Positions 6,382 to 12,463 of a stretch of 15,545 nucleotides of DNA are shown piece by piece. A program made the translations under genes and the position numbers. Location: positions 70,142 through 85,686 of the forward strand of contig MU646463.1 of NCBI GenBank assembly GCA_026770585.1, given 5' to 3'. Under the pieces are notes generated by a model. It saw only the letters and a program-made list of their open reading frames with translations. It searched no databases and had not been told where the DNA came from. The DNA is from Baffinella frigidus (Eukaryota; Cryptophyceae; Cryptomonadales; Baffinellaceae). How positions within the stretch are numbered: the stretch's first letter is position 1; each line of letters begins with the position of its first letter.

Positions 6382-6620
6382 GTGGGTCACGCTGCTACGG
6401 GTTGCTGGTGGGTCACGGTGGTCAATCAAAAGTTACTGTAAGGGTAGAATCCCTGGTCTTCCAGGGATTCCGCCAAAAGTTGACCCACGCCCGATTGAAG
6501 TTGACTTTTACCATTGACCCCCTCCAGGTCTAGCGTAGTTACTGGAACTGACCTTTGAAAGACTCAGCGATGTGCTCCTCGTACCCCTCGATTTTGCCTT
6601 CTTCACCTGCATCGCCGATC

Positions 6621-6672
6621 CAACGAGGCGTGAGGGGCTGACGCATTCAACGAGGCGTGAGGGGCTGACGCC
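6621..6672. repeat. Two tandem units of about 27 bp
   Basis: CAACGAGGCGTGAGGGGCTG with ACGC is repeated immediately (6621-6647, then 6648-6672). It lies in intron or non-coding sequence of the minus-strand gene. Confidence 0.8.
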
Positions 6673-6681
6673 AGGGAAAGA

Positions 6682-6823
6682 ACCACCAGGGCTGCGAAGT
6701 GGACTTACCGATTTCGTTTTCAGAGGTCCATGTGTAGGAGGGAGTTCACAAGATCGGGAAACTTCTCCAACACATCGAAATGTGGAAACGAACTCGGTAA
6801 GTCCACTTCGGACTCCTGGTTGA
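6682..6823. repeat. Inverted repeat containing a splice border (IR3)
   Basis: 6695-6722 and 6783-6810 pair at 26 of 28 positions (CGAAGTGGACTTACCGA and its complement), and pairing extends weakly to 6682 and 6823. The right arm includes the probable acceptor AACCAG|GAGTCCGAAGTGG of the minus-strand gene. The left arm, read on the minus strand, carries CG|GTAAGTCCACTTCG, a strong 5' splice site. The 60-bp spacer holds a leucine-rich reading frame. Confidence 0.7.
6726..6815 (-). CDS. Possible short exon supplying the lead-in helix of EF-hand 2
   Basis: After the acceptor AACCAG (ends 6816), the minus strand reads ESEVDLPSSFPHFDVLEK followed by FPDLVNSLLHMDL and then TGA at 6722-6720. The last part is a hydrophobic helix of the kind that precedes an EF-hand loop, and would fit in front of DQDANGG in the exon at 5092-5010. 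Joining needs an exit before the TGA, and I see no GT donor in the required phase. The exon end is therefore unresolved (a non-GT donor, a missing exon, or a chance frame are all possible). From upstream it can be reached in phase 0 by a 73-bp intron starting AGC|GTCGGT at 6888. It lies inside inverted repeat IR3. Confidence 0.35.
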
Positions 6824-6884
6824 ACACCGTGGACGTGGGAAGCATGGATGGCTTGAAATTGCAACTGCGTCGAAGGGGACTGAC

Positions 6885-7215
6885 CGACGCTGGAAAGAGT
6901 CGCGCTCAGCATCTTCGTGTATTCGTCGATGGACAGGTCCCCGCTCCCATCAGAATCCGCCTGCCACCAGTCCGGGCAAGCACATTTTACAGCCGAAGCG
7001 CAACCACCGGGAGGAGGAGGGAAACCGGCCAGAGGGGGGGGGCTCTTGTCACAATTCAGCGGATACAGCCCCACCTGCGTGAACGCTTGGGCCTCGTCCG
7101 GTGATGGAGCGTCCTCCATGCCGGGAACCTTGCCGAGCTTAGCCCCGACGGGGGCCGCGAGGACCAGCAGCACGAGAAGGGCAGACTTGGCGAGCGCCGA
7201 CGAAACTGACACCAT
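6885..7215 (-). CDS. First exon of a secreted EF-hand protein: signal peptide and EF-hand 1
   Basis: The start ATG at 7215 opens MVSVSSALAKSALLVLLVLA followed by APVGA, a textbook signal peptide (short polar start, leucine/valine core, small residues before a likely cut after Ala25). A proline-rich, cysteine-containing stretch follows (Cys55, Cys72, Cys78, Cys80), then DSDGSGDLSIDE at residues 87-98, a canonical EF-hand calcium loop. The frame stays open past residue 110. Coding character ends near SATLSS, where GT sites at 6888 (AGC|GTCGGT) and 6884 (TCG|GTCAGT) are possible donors. The protein probably enters the ER and binds calcium in the lumen or outside the cell; partner and pathway are unknown. 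Further EF-hands on the same strand at 5092-5010 and 1351-1272 suggest one multi-EF-hand gene. With only one hand it would be an unusual stand-alone protein. Confidence 0.75.
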
Positions 7216-8097
7216 ATTGGGTTTCTCTATTCCCTTTCGTCTCTAGGGAGCAGCGTTTGTTGATGCGTCACAAAAATCTGCGATCAAAACACTTTTCAAA
7301 GTGGACCTTTATCTCAAAAGTCCACCATGGCCACTTTTGACGCGTTGACTAACTCAAAAGTTGACGGTGCAAATTTGGTAGTTGACTAAAGATCTTCTGG
7401 CGACAGGTCGCCAAAATCAGTGGTGTTGCGCTGCCTCTCTAGCGGCGCTTAGCTACGAATCGCGACTCGGCTGTGGCTGGAGACACCACACGGCCAGGAT
7501 ATTTCACTCAGCCGAGGGTACGCGCCGCCAAACCCCTCCCGGAGGCGTCCGTTTCCCCTGTTTTGCGCTTGTAAATCCAGAGGATCAATTTCCAGGATTG
7601 TCGGGTGCAGGGGTGGCAGAGTGCGGACAGGAGCTGCTCAGTTTGCTTCCAGCTGTCCCGTGGGTATCAGTCTAGCTGCCCAGCCTTTTTGCTGTCGACT
7701 TCCGCTCTGTAGTGGCCAGCCAGGCTGGGTTTCGTTGCGTTTGTGATTTCCGCCGCTTGACGGCGGCGCAGCCCAGGTAAGCTGTTCTGCAGCTGGATCG
7801 CCCGCCACGGCATTTGTCGCCTGGGCGCGGGCTCTCTGCCATGGAGCAGGACGACGGGAGCATACCAATGCCCAGCTCTGACAGAGCGGATTTGCTGGCG
7901 GCAAGCCAATCCGGTGCAGCTCCCCCCTGCGCGAACCGCCCCGAATGTCCCGCTCGTCCCAATGCCAAGACTCTCCTCTCTTCCAGCCACTTGCCTGGCA
8001 GTGACCCCCCTCACCAAAAACCGTCAGCCTCTCTTCCCCCCCAACCCTTGTCTTACTTCTACCCTGAGTCTGAAAACAATATCGTGGAAAAGGTGGG
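7216..8097. other. Divergent intergenic region
   Basis: This region lies between the ATG of the minus-strand EF-hand gene (7215) and the first plausible ATG of the plus-strand gene (8098), so it probably holds both promoters and 5' UTRs. I see no TATA box that I would defend. There is a small GTGGAC..GTCCAC pair near 7300-7324 and a GC-rich half (7600-8000). Several overlapping open frames exist on both strands but none has a motif or a coherent coding pattern. The stretch just before 8098 is pyrimidine-rich, then AT-rich. Confidence 0.45.
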
Positions 8098-8166
8098 ATG
8101 GACCCCGACGGAGAGCAGGATTCGACAGTGGTCATGACCAAGGAGCACGCCGCAGCTTTCAAGAAG
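8098..8166 (+). CDS. Possible first exon of the plus-strand gene
   Basis: ATG at 8098 opens MDPDGEQDSTVVMTKEHAAA followed by FKK, an acidic then helical start with GC-rich third positions. Two exits are possible: AAG|GTTGAC at 8166, in phase 0, or TG|GTAGCC at 8192, in phase 2. Without an exit the frame stops at TAG 8194-8196. The phase-0 exit matches the next candidate exon at 8517, which is why I chose it. No domain is recognised, and the start is not supported beyond sequence context. Confidence 0.4.
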
Positions 8167-8231
8167 GTTGACCCCTTGCTGAACCAGCGCTGGTAGCCGG
8201 ACCTATCGGGGGAAGTCGTGCTGTTTAGATG

Positions 8232-8293
8232 CAACCAATATTGGTTTTGGGAGGGAACCGATATCGATTTTCTCCCAGAACCAATATTTATTG
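8232..8293. repeat. 62-bp hairpin
   Basis: 8232-8253 (CAACCAATATTGGTTTTGGGAG) pairs with 8272-8293 at about 19 of 22 positions, and the left arm is itself palindromic (CCAATATTGG). The centre contains CCGATATCG. It lies in the presumed first intron of the plus-strand gene. Confidence 0.65.
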
Positions 8294-8516
8294 ATAGTGC
8301 GGCAGCGCAGGGAGCAGAAGCGGGGGACCAGGAGCAGGGAGGGGGGGGGCAGGTGATTTTCCAGCTGACGCACTGGCTGGGTTGGTCTGTGATCAGGTGA
8401 TTGAGAAACGGCGGATCATCTGGTGTGACTACGCTTCAGCTTTTCAGGCACGACTCTTCACCCGCCCCCGCCACTGTTTACTGACTTTACTATCCACTCG
8501 CCACGCACCTTTCAAG

Positions 8517-8558
8517 ACCATCAGGGCGCTCCAGATCAGTCGCATCCCCGCGCTGCAT
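8517..8558 (+). CDS. Possible 14-codon exon of the plus-strand gene
   Basis: Between a pyrimidine-rich acceptor (CACCTTTCAAG, ending 8516) and a good donor (CAT|GTGAGG) the plus strand reads TIRALQISRIPALH in phase 0 at both ends. It joins in frame to the exon at 8733. The basic, hydrophobic pattern faintly recalls an S4-type segment of voltage-gated channels, but 14 residues are far too few to claim that. An alternative small exon may lie at 8353-8396, but its phase does not fit. Confidence 0.3.
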
Positions 8559-8732
8559 GTGAGGGGGCGTGGGCATGATGCAGCGGACAGCTGTGCACCC
8601 CCCCGCGCTTTTCTCCTTTCCAACAGGCCCGCGGTCGGGGGTGGACGTGAGTTGAGTTCCTTGAGCACCCCGCGGGGCCGCGAGGAGGAGCGAGGGGGGG
8701 CGTGCAAGCTGACACGGTGGTGTGTCCGACAG

Positions 8733-8768
8733 GCTGCACTGGAGTGCGTCAACACCCCGCAGTCGCAG
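8733..8768 (+). CDS. Possible 12-codon exon of the plus-strand gene
   Basis: GTCCGACAG|GCTGCACTGG opens and TCGCAG|GTAGCC closes a 36-base exon encoding AALECVNTPQSQ, in phase 0 at both ends. The donor GTAGCC is also used by the well-supported exon at 10780-10899. It is short, so the call rests on both splice sites, the phase fit to 9077 and the GC-rich codons. Confidence 0.4.
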
Positions 8769-8781
8769 GTAGCCCCCCCCC

Positions 8782-8814
8782 CTGCCTCTCGACCGCCTCT
8801 CGACCGCCTCTCGT
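8782..8814. repeat. Three 11-bp tandem units
   Basis: CTGCCTCTCGA, CCGCCTCTCGA and CCGCCTCTCGT follow each other directly after the donor of the preceding small exon. Intron sequence. Confidence 0.8.
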
Positions 8815-9076
8815 TTCATCACCTACCCAGCGTCGGGGGGGGTCCTTGCCAGACAGTGAGGGTGGTCTGTCTTTCCAGACGTCTTGAAAGTGAATCAATA
8901 GAGGGTGAATTGCATACAGTGTTCGGCCTGGAAAATACCTGTGTTTTTTACATGCCAGATGATTAGAGTGTTGACCGAGCCGTCGGAACCAGTTTGTGTT
9001 CCGTGCCTATGCCGATGCGTCCCCTCTGAAGCAGCAATCAATTCGATGATAGCCCCTGAATAAATTCCGACCGCAG

Positions 9077-9153
9077 GACTTTGCCGCGAAGTATATTCCC
9101 AAAGGACTGCCGTCCTTCTGCGGGGAAGGGGACCCTCCGTCAACGCCCTACGG
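9077..9153 (+). CDS. Exon of the plus-strand gene, unknown protein
   Basis: The acceptor CGACCGCAG (ends 9076) precedes DFAAKYIPKGLPSFCGEGDP followed by PSTPYG. The frame continues through FTPLFRPVTFS to a TAG at 9188-9190, but that TAG is part of the terminus of a family B element (CTAGCTCTTC). A donor at 9153 (TACGG|GTTCAC) leaves phase 2, exactly what the next exon at 9756 needs, and restores a glycine codon. KYIP..LPSF recalls the KYIP..LP..LGG segment near the end of Sec14/CRAL-TRIO lipid-transfer domains. The match is short and lacks the double glycine, so I treat it as a hint only. Confidence 0.5.
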
Positions 9154-9186
9154 GTTCACTCCCCTCTTCCGCCCTGTCACCTTTTC

Positions 9187-9325
9187 CTAGCTCTTCCTCA
9201 GTCGGGTTGCCTGACTATTTTTAAGTTGACATGCTGGGTGTCTGGTGCAAATCCGTTAACTTTGGGGCGGAACAGAGCCTGGTCGCACCAAATTGGTGAG
9301 ACCAAATAGACTGAGACGGAGCTAG
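9187..9325. repeat. Family B element, complete copy
   Basis: A 139-bp element starts CTAGCTCTTCCTCAGTC and ends GACTGAGACGGAGCTAG. The interior has AAGTTGACATGCTGGGTGTC and the CACCAAATTGGTG palindrome typical of the family. Its left terminus overlaps the end of an open coding stretch and supplies an in-frame TAG. Confidence 0.8.
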
Positions 9326-9462
9326 ATATCCGAGATCGTGCATTTCGCAACCGGGTTGGTATTTCACACTGATTTTAAAGCCCCATTAGCTCTATTTCCC
9401 TGCCGAAAACCAGCAGCGAGTGCCTGTGCGGCGGAAAAAAAGCATGCCGCTCTCTTTTATCT

Positions 9463-9589
9463 GAGAAAACGTGTTAAGTAATGCCTTTCTGCAAAAAAAA
9501 ATCACTACACAATTGGAACATGCTGGTAATAGTAAAGCCTTTGTGCAGTAAATTTCGTTCGCAGGAAAGCTGTAAATTAATGCATTCTC
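9463..9589. repeat. Inverted-repeat element with ACTACACA core
   Basis: GAGAAAACGTGTTAAGTAAT..CACTACACAA pairs imperfectly with TTGTGCAGTAAATTTCG..GCATTCTC. The core, TGTGYAGTAA.TTTCRTT in consensus, is shared with the elements at 3650-3827, 4232-4514 and 4561-4698. Non-coding. Confidence 0.6.
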
Positions 9590-9755
9590 TGAGATCATCT
9601 TGCGCGTGTGGATTTTCCACTCGAAACGAATGAATCAATGGCAAAAGTTGAGGACGATGGTACTAAATCGTTAAATCGTTAATTTGTGGCATTGTTTCAT
9701 TCTTATGGCGGCCACCAGATGTCGAAACCGCTCTGTTAAACGCGCTCTGTGACAG

Positions 9756-9903
9756 GCACGGGCCGCCCCCCGCGGGGTCGGCGTGGGACGACTGGTGCGG
9801 GGAGCAGCGCCGCAAGGGGAACCACCCGGCAGAGGACCAGACTAAGTACTTCCAGATCGCGATCCGCTGTGCTGCGAAGCTCGTCATTCACTCGCTCAAT
9901 CGC
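9756..9903 (+). CDS. Exon of the plus-strand gene, 49 residues, unknown
   Basis: After the acceptor CTCTGTGACAG (ends 9755) one base completes a split codon, then the frame reads HGPPPAGSAWDDWCGEQRRK followed by GNHPAEDQTKYFQIAIRC and AAKLVIHSLNR, up to the donor CGC|GTACGC at 9903. It contains no methionine codon, so it can only be internal. Third positions are strongly G or C and the second half is a clear helix. It starts in phase 2, matching the donor at 9153, and ends in phase 0, matching the exon at 10780. No domain is recognised. Confidence 0.65.
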
Positions 9904-10008
9904 GTACGCACCCCCCCCCCACGGTGGACCACGGACCTTTCATCAAAAGTCAACTTGCCCAGGAGGCAGTTAACTTGAGGATTTCCTAATGCAAATTTGG
10001 TCACGTTA

Positions 10009-10024
10009 CCGCTAAATCTAGCGG
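10009..10024. repeat. Small perfect hairpin
   Basis: CCGCTA AATC TAGCGG is a 6-bp stem with a 4-base loop in an intron of the plus-strand gene. Just upstream is a GTCAACTTG/GTTAACTTG pair. No known function. Confidence 0.5.
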
Positions 10025-10419
10025 ACCGAAACCTTCGTAGCCCACCGCGTGGCCCCGGAACCCCCCGACCGTTCGCTGTAATTGCGGAAGGTGGCTGATT
10101 CGGTTGCACTTTTGTGCTGCGTTGGGGGTTGGTTTGTGGCATGCTAGGGTGGGTGCCCTCAGCTTTCCTCCCGTCGAGTGTTTGAATTACTCCGGGACAG
10201 GACAGGACAGGACATTACGGACAGGTTTTGTGGAATGTCCAGTAATTTCCCTCCAATTTTTACAAGACCTAGCCGCAATGTCCAGTCCCCGAGTAGTTAA
10301 TTTAAATAGCTGGTGGGATTAAATCGCCGCAACAGCGAGGAGCGTAACACCGGGTGTGGGCGACCTGTCTTCAAGCTTGGGCAGAGCTCCCTGTGGAGGC
10401 GATATCTGATTTCTGATAT

Positions 10420-10500
10420 TCGACTTTTGGCGAATCGGGGGGAAGTACCGCGATTTCTCTCTCAAAATGGCCGACCCGTCGTTCAAATCTTAGAAATACT
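10420..10500. repeat. Family G repeat, copy 1
   Basis: CGACTTTTGGCGAATCGGGG..CCGCGATTTCTCTC..AAAATGGCCGACCCG..TTAGAAATA matches 10691-10770 (TGACTTTCGGCGAACCCCGT..CCGCGATTCCCCGC..AAAGTGGCCGATCCG..ATAGAAAGA). Both copies lie in the intron just upstream of the exon at 10780. No inverted ends are evident. Confidence 0.75.
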
Positions 10501-10540
10501 CGGTTTCGCCTGCTGAACCCTAGGCTCTTTCGTGGGTTTG

Positions 10541-10561
10541 CAGAGGGATCAGCGGAGCTTA
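10541..10561 (+). pseudogene. Short echo of the start of exon 10780-10899
   Basis: CAGAGGGATCAGCGGAGCTT resembles the acceptor and first codons of the live exon (GTGCAG|GGGTCCGCGGAGCT) and then diverges. It is preceded, about 40 bp upstream, by family G copy 1. Confidence 0.6.
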
Positions 10562-10614
10562 GTTATCCATGATTTCTGATTTTATCCAACACCTTTTTGC
10601 TATTGTTTTTCCAG

Positions 10615-10685
10615 GGGTCAGCGGAGCTCATTGGCGCTCTCTGGATGTGGCGCTGGACACGAACTCGCCCATGTCCGCGTTCCGG
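10615..10685 (+). pseudogene. Long echo of the first half of exon 10780-10899
   Basis: 71 bases starting GGGTCAGCGGAGCTCATTGG match the live exon through CTGGACACGAACTCGCC and slightly beyond, with a two-base insertion that shifts the frame. Its acceptor (TATTGTTTTTCCAG, ends 10614) is more pyrimidine-rich than that of the live exon. The end runs into an 8-bp hairpin (CATGTCCG/CGGACATG, 10670-10690) and then into family G copy 2. It is likely a decayed duplicate. Confidence 0.75.
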
Positions 10686-10690
10686 ACATG

Positions 10691-10770
10691 TGACTTTCGG
10701 CGAACCCCGTAGCGGAATCCCGCGATTCCCCGCCCAAAGTGGCCGATCCGCAGTACAAATAATAGAAAGA
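10691..10770. repeat. Family G repeat, copy 2
   Basis: Second copy of the roughly 80-bp family seen at 10420-10500. It ends nine bases before the acceptor AG of exon 10780-10899, so the end of the repeat practically forms the 3' end of the intron. Confidence 0.75.
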
Positions 10771-10779
10771 CGCGTGCAG

Positions 10780-10899
10780 GGGTCCGCGGAGCTCATCGAC
10801 GCGCTGGATGTGGCGCTGGACACGAACTCGCCGATGTTCCACTTCCGCCGGGAGCCGAACCTCGAGGCGCACGACCTCGCCATGGAGCTCAACCGAGAG
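10780..10899 (+). CDS. Exon of the plus-strand gene, 40 residues, helical
   Basis: The acceptor CGCGTGCAG ends at 10779 and the donor GAG|GTAGCC is at 10899. The frame reads GSAELIDALDVALDTNSPMF followed by HFRREPNLEAHDLAMELNRE, phase 0 at both ends. Codons end almost always in G or C. The sequence forms two amphipathic helices; no domain is recognised. Its first half and its last 12 bases each recur as echoes in the flanking introns (10541-10561, 10615-10685, 11017-11040). A family B terminus (CTAGCTCTGCCTCAGTTAAC at 10908) starts nine bases after the exon. Confidence 0.8.
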
Positions 10900-11016
10900 G
10901 TAGCCTCCTAGCTCTGCCTCAGTTAACACATTCAGAAGCCTGCGCAGATTTTGGCCGCACAGATAATGCAATAATGTCAAAAATGACAGTTTTGTACCGG
11001 GACCGCAACTTTTACC

Positions 11017-11040
11017 AGCTCAACCGAGAGGTAGCCTCCT
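11017..11040 (+). pseudogene. Echo of the 3' junction of exon 10780-10899
   Basis: 24 bases starting AGCTCAACCGAGAGGTAGCC are identical to 10887-10910, covering the last coding bases and the first 11 intron bases. Both are followed by a GGCTCTGCCT.AGTTAA-like family B terminus, so the duplication included, or postdates, the element. Confidence 0.8.
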
Positions 11041-11388
11041 TCCTGGCTCTGCCTGAGTTAAACCGGGCTCGTCATAAAACACATTTAGAGCAGAGAATGC
11101 GGCGCAAAAGGGTGACGTGTTTTTGTGGCGAGCCCAGTTATACTCAGGCAGAAGGCCTCGTGCAGGCTTCTTGCATCCCTCCACTCCTGCCGAGTGATTT
11201 GTTATCATCGTTTGGCCCTCGATTTGTACCGGGGGGGGGGGGGGGGTGGGGTGGGGGGCAAATACTATCCCGACCCCGTGTGACGCTGCCCCCCGTCGCC
11301 CCCCTACCTCGTACCACGCAGATGAAGTCACACGGAGAGGCGGGGGAGGTGCTCACTCGGAGGTGCTCACGTGTCATGCCCCCCACAG

Positions 11389-11416
11389 ATTTCTCACATG
11401 TGGAGGGAGGAGGGAG
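11389..11416 (+). pseudogene. Echo of the 5' end of exon 11473-11559
   Basis: CCCCCACAG|ATTTCTCACATGTGGAGGGAGGAGGGAG|GTAACC copies the acceptor and first 28 bases of the live exon, reading ISHMWREEG in the same frame. It has its own donor-like GAG|GTAACC. The following 56 bp up to the live exon form an intron-like telomere-type tract. It is either a duplicate or a small alternative exon. Confidence 0.7.
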
Positions 11417-11472
11417 GTAACCCTAAACCCTGAACCCTAAACCCCAAACCCTACACCCCCCCACGCACACAG
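11417..11472 (+). repeat. 56-bp telomere-type tract with intron borders
   Basis: The segment starts GTAACCCTAAACCCTGAACC, continues CCTAAACCCCAAACCCTACA, and ends CGCACACAG directly before the live exon at 11473. It has GT and AG ends and is composed mostly of CCCTAAA variants, which make a pyrimidine-rich tract before the AG. It sits exactly between two copies of the same exon edge. Confidence 0.75.
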
Positions 11473-11559
11473 ATTTCGCAGATGTGGAGGGAGGAGGGGG
11501 GCCCGGCGAAACGGATGTCGCTGCTGGATAAGGCGCCGTGGCGCTCGCTGCTCTCTATG
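11473..11559 (+). CDS. Exon of the plus-strand gene, 29 residues, helical
   Basis: CGCACACAG|ATTTCGCAG opens and TCTATG|GTACAG closes an exon reading ISQMWREEGGPAKRMSLLDK followed by APWRSLLSM, phase 0 at both ends. Charged and leucine residues alternate as in a helix, and codons are GC-rich. Its start is echoed at 11389-11416, and its last 72 bases are echoed downstream at 11709-11780. No domain is recognised. Confidence 0.8.
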
Positions 11560-11614
11560 GTACAGCCTTGCCCCTGCACAAAATGCACCCCCACCATTGC
11601 ACCATACGCCATGT

Positions 11615-11708
11615 CTTTAGGGTTTCGAGTTTCGGGGTTTGAAGTGATGGTTGCGGGTTGAGGGGTTGGGGTTCATGGCCTCGGATTTATGGTTTTGGGT
11701 TTCGGGTT
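11615..11708. repeat. Telomere-type tract in intron
   Basis: TTTAGGGTTTCGAGTTTCGG..GGTTTGAAG..GGGTTGAGGGGTTGGGGTTC..GGTTTTGGGTTTCGGGTT is a degenerate TTTAGGG-type tract. It ends in TTAG at the start of the exon copy at 11709-11780, where it could serve as a 3' splice region. Confidence 0.65.
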
Positions 11709-11780
11709 AGGGAAGAGGGGGAGGCGGTGAAACGGCTGTCTCAGCTTGATACGGCTCCGGGGCGCTCGCTGCTTTCTATG
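11709..11780 (+). pseudogene. In-frame copy of exon 11473-11559
   Basis: The plus strand reads REEGEAVKRLSQLDTAPGRS followed by LLSM and the same GTACAG donor. 17 of 24 residues match the live exon, with no stop and no frameshift. The first bases of the live exon (ISQMW) are missing and a telomere-type tract takes their place. It could be an alternative exon, a second consecutive exon, or a decayed duplicate. The intact frame and intact donor make a functional role possible. Confidence 0.6.
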
Positions 11781-11826
11781 GTACAGGCTGGCTCGTTGAT
11801 GTGCGTGTCTTCAACTTTGGACTTTG

Positions 11827-11861
11827 CACTCCACGAGTGCTACGAGAGCACTCGTGGTGCT
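11827..11861. repeat. Hairpin with 11-bp perfect stem
   Basis: CCACGAGTGCT at 11831-11841 pairs with AGCACTCGTGG at 11847-11857 across the loop ACGAG, with an outer GCAC/GTGC extension. It lies in an intron of the plus-strand gene. Confidence 0.7.
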
Positions 11862-11877
11862 TGCAGCATGGATAACC

Positions 11878-11988
11878 TTGAATTTAAAGCAGCTTTTATT
11901 GTTACCTCAAAAGTGGAATTTGCTATCTTAGTCTCGAGATAGCTTAACAGTAGCATAAAACCCACCGACATGATTTGCAAAAACGGCT
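11878..11988. repeat. Family A inverted-repeat element, copy 2
   Basis: GAATTTAAAGCAGCTTTTAT..AAAGTGGAATTTGCTATCTT.. TAGCATAAAACCCACC..GCAAAAACGGCT follows the family A order seen at 3455-3593. Inverted pairing of the arms is imperfect. Non-coding. Confidence 0.7.
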
Positions 11989-12194
11989 GGAGTGGTTTGC
12001 ACCATGTGCAAATTGTCAGTACGGAGCCTCCAACGGCCGTTGACTCAACCGAGCAGGGTTTGTGCCAGCGCGGTGACTAAATCTCAGCAGGCTTAGTACC
12101 AGGCAAGACGATGGGTAGTCGACAGTTGGGACTCTCGCATCTCGCATCCCGCGTGAGCTCCCTGCAGAAAATTGACCCTCGAAGTTGGACCACA

Positions 12195-12330
12195 CGGGAG
12201 TCTCAGGGTTTCGAGTTTCGGGGTTTGGGTTTCCGGTTTATGGTTTCCGGTTTCGAGTTTATGGTGTCGGGTGTTGTCGGGTGTCGGGTGTCGGATTTTG
12301 GTTGTAGGGTGAAGGGTATAGGATTTTGGT
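12195..12330. repeat. Telomere-type tract in intron
   Basis: AGGGTTTCGAGTTTCGGGGT..GGTTTCCGGTTTATGG..GGTGTCGGGTGTTGTCGGGT is a highly degenerate TTTAGGG-derived tract. A weaker continuation follows at 12400-12440. No coding signal on either strand. Confidence 0.65.
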
Positions 12331-12382
12331 CATGTTTGGGGTTGGAGTTGGAGTTGGCGGTGCTGACCTTGACGTGGGCCCC

Positions 12383-12398
12383 GTGAAATCGATTTCAC
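12383..12398. repeat. Perfect 16-bp palindrome of an exon start
   Basis: GTGAAATCGATTTCAC is a perfect palindrome. Its left half, GTGAAATC, is exactly the first eight bases of the exon at 12861-12941, and GTGAAATCGAT is shared with it. Further weaker copies follow at 12464-12475 and 12499-12510. Confidence 0.65.
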
Positions 12399-12463
12399 CT
12401 AAGGGTTGTGGGTTGTGGTTTTGGGGGTTGAGTAGGGGTCTGTGGTCTCTCATGGAGACCACC

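Noticed and set aside
7382-8234. Several overlapping open frames on both strands in the divergent intergenic region
   Set aside because: GC-rich sequence gives open frames by chance; none has a motif and they exclude each other.
8353-8396. Possible exon between CAG|GTGATT and CAG|GTGATT, reading VIFQLTHWLGWSVI
   Set aside because: Splice sites are acceptable, but it ends in phase 2 and breaks the frame of the neighbouring candidates. The two borders are near-identical, so it may be another echo.
8517-8558. Voltage-sensor (S4-like) segment of an ion channel
   Set aside because: 14 residues with three basic positions are not enough, and no membrane segments are seen in neighbouring exons.
8627-8646. 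20-base micro-exon between CCAACAG and GTGAGT
   Set aside because: Its phase does not fit both neighbours and 20 bases carry too little information.
9077-9153. Sec14/CRAL-TRIO domain end
   Set aside because: KYIP..LPSF is similar, but the double glycine and the rest of the domain are absent from the upstream exons.
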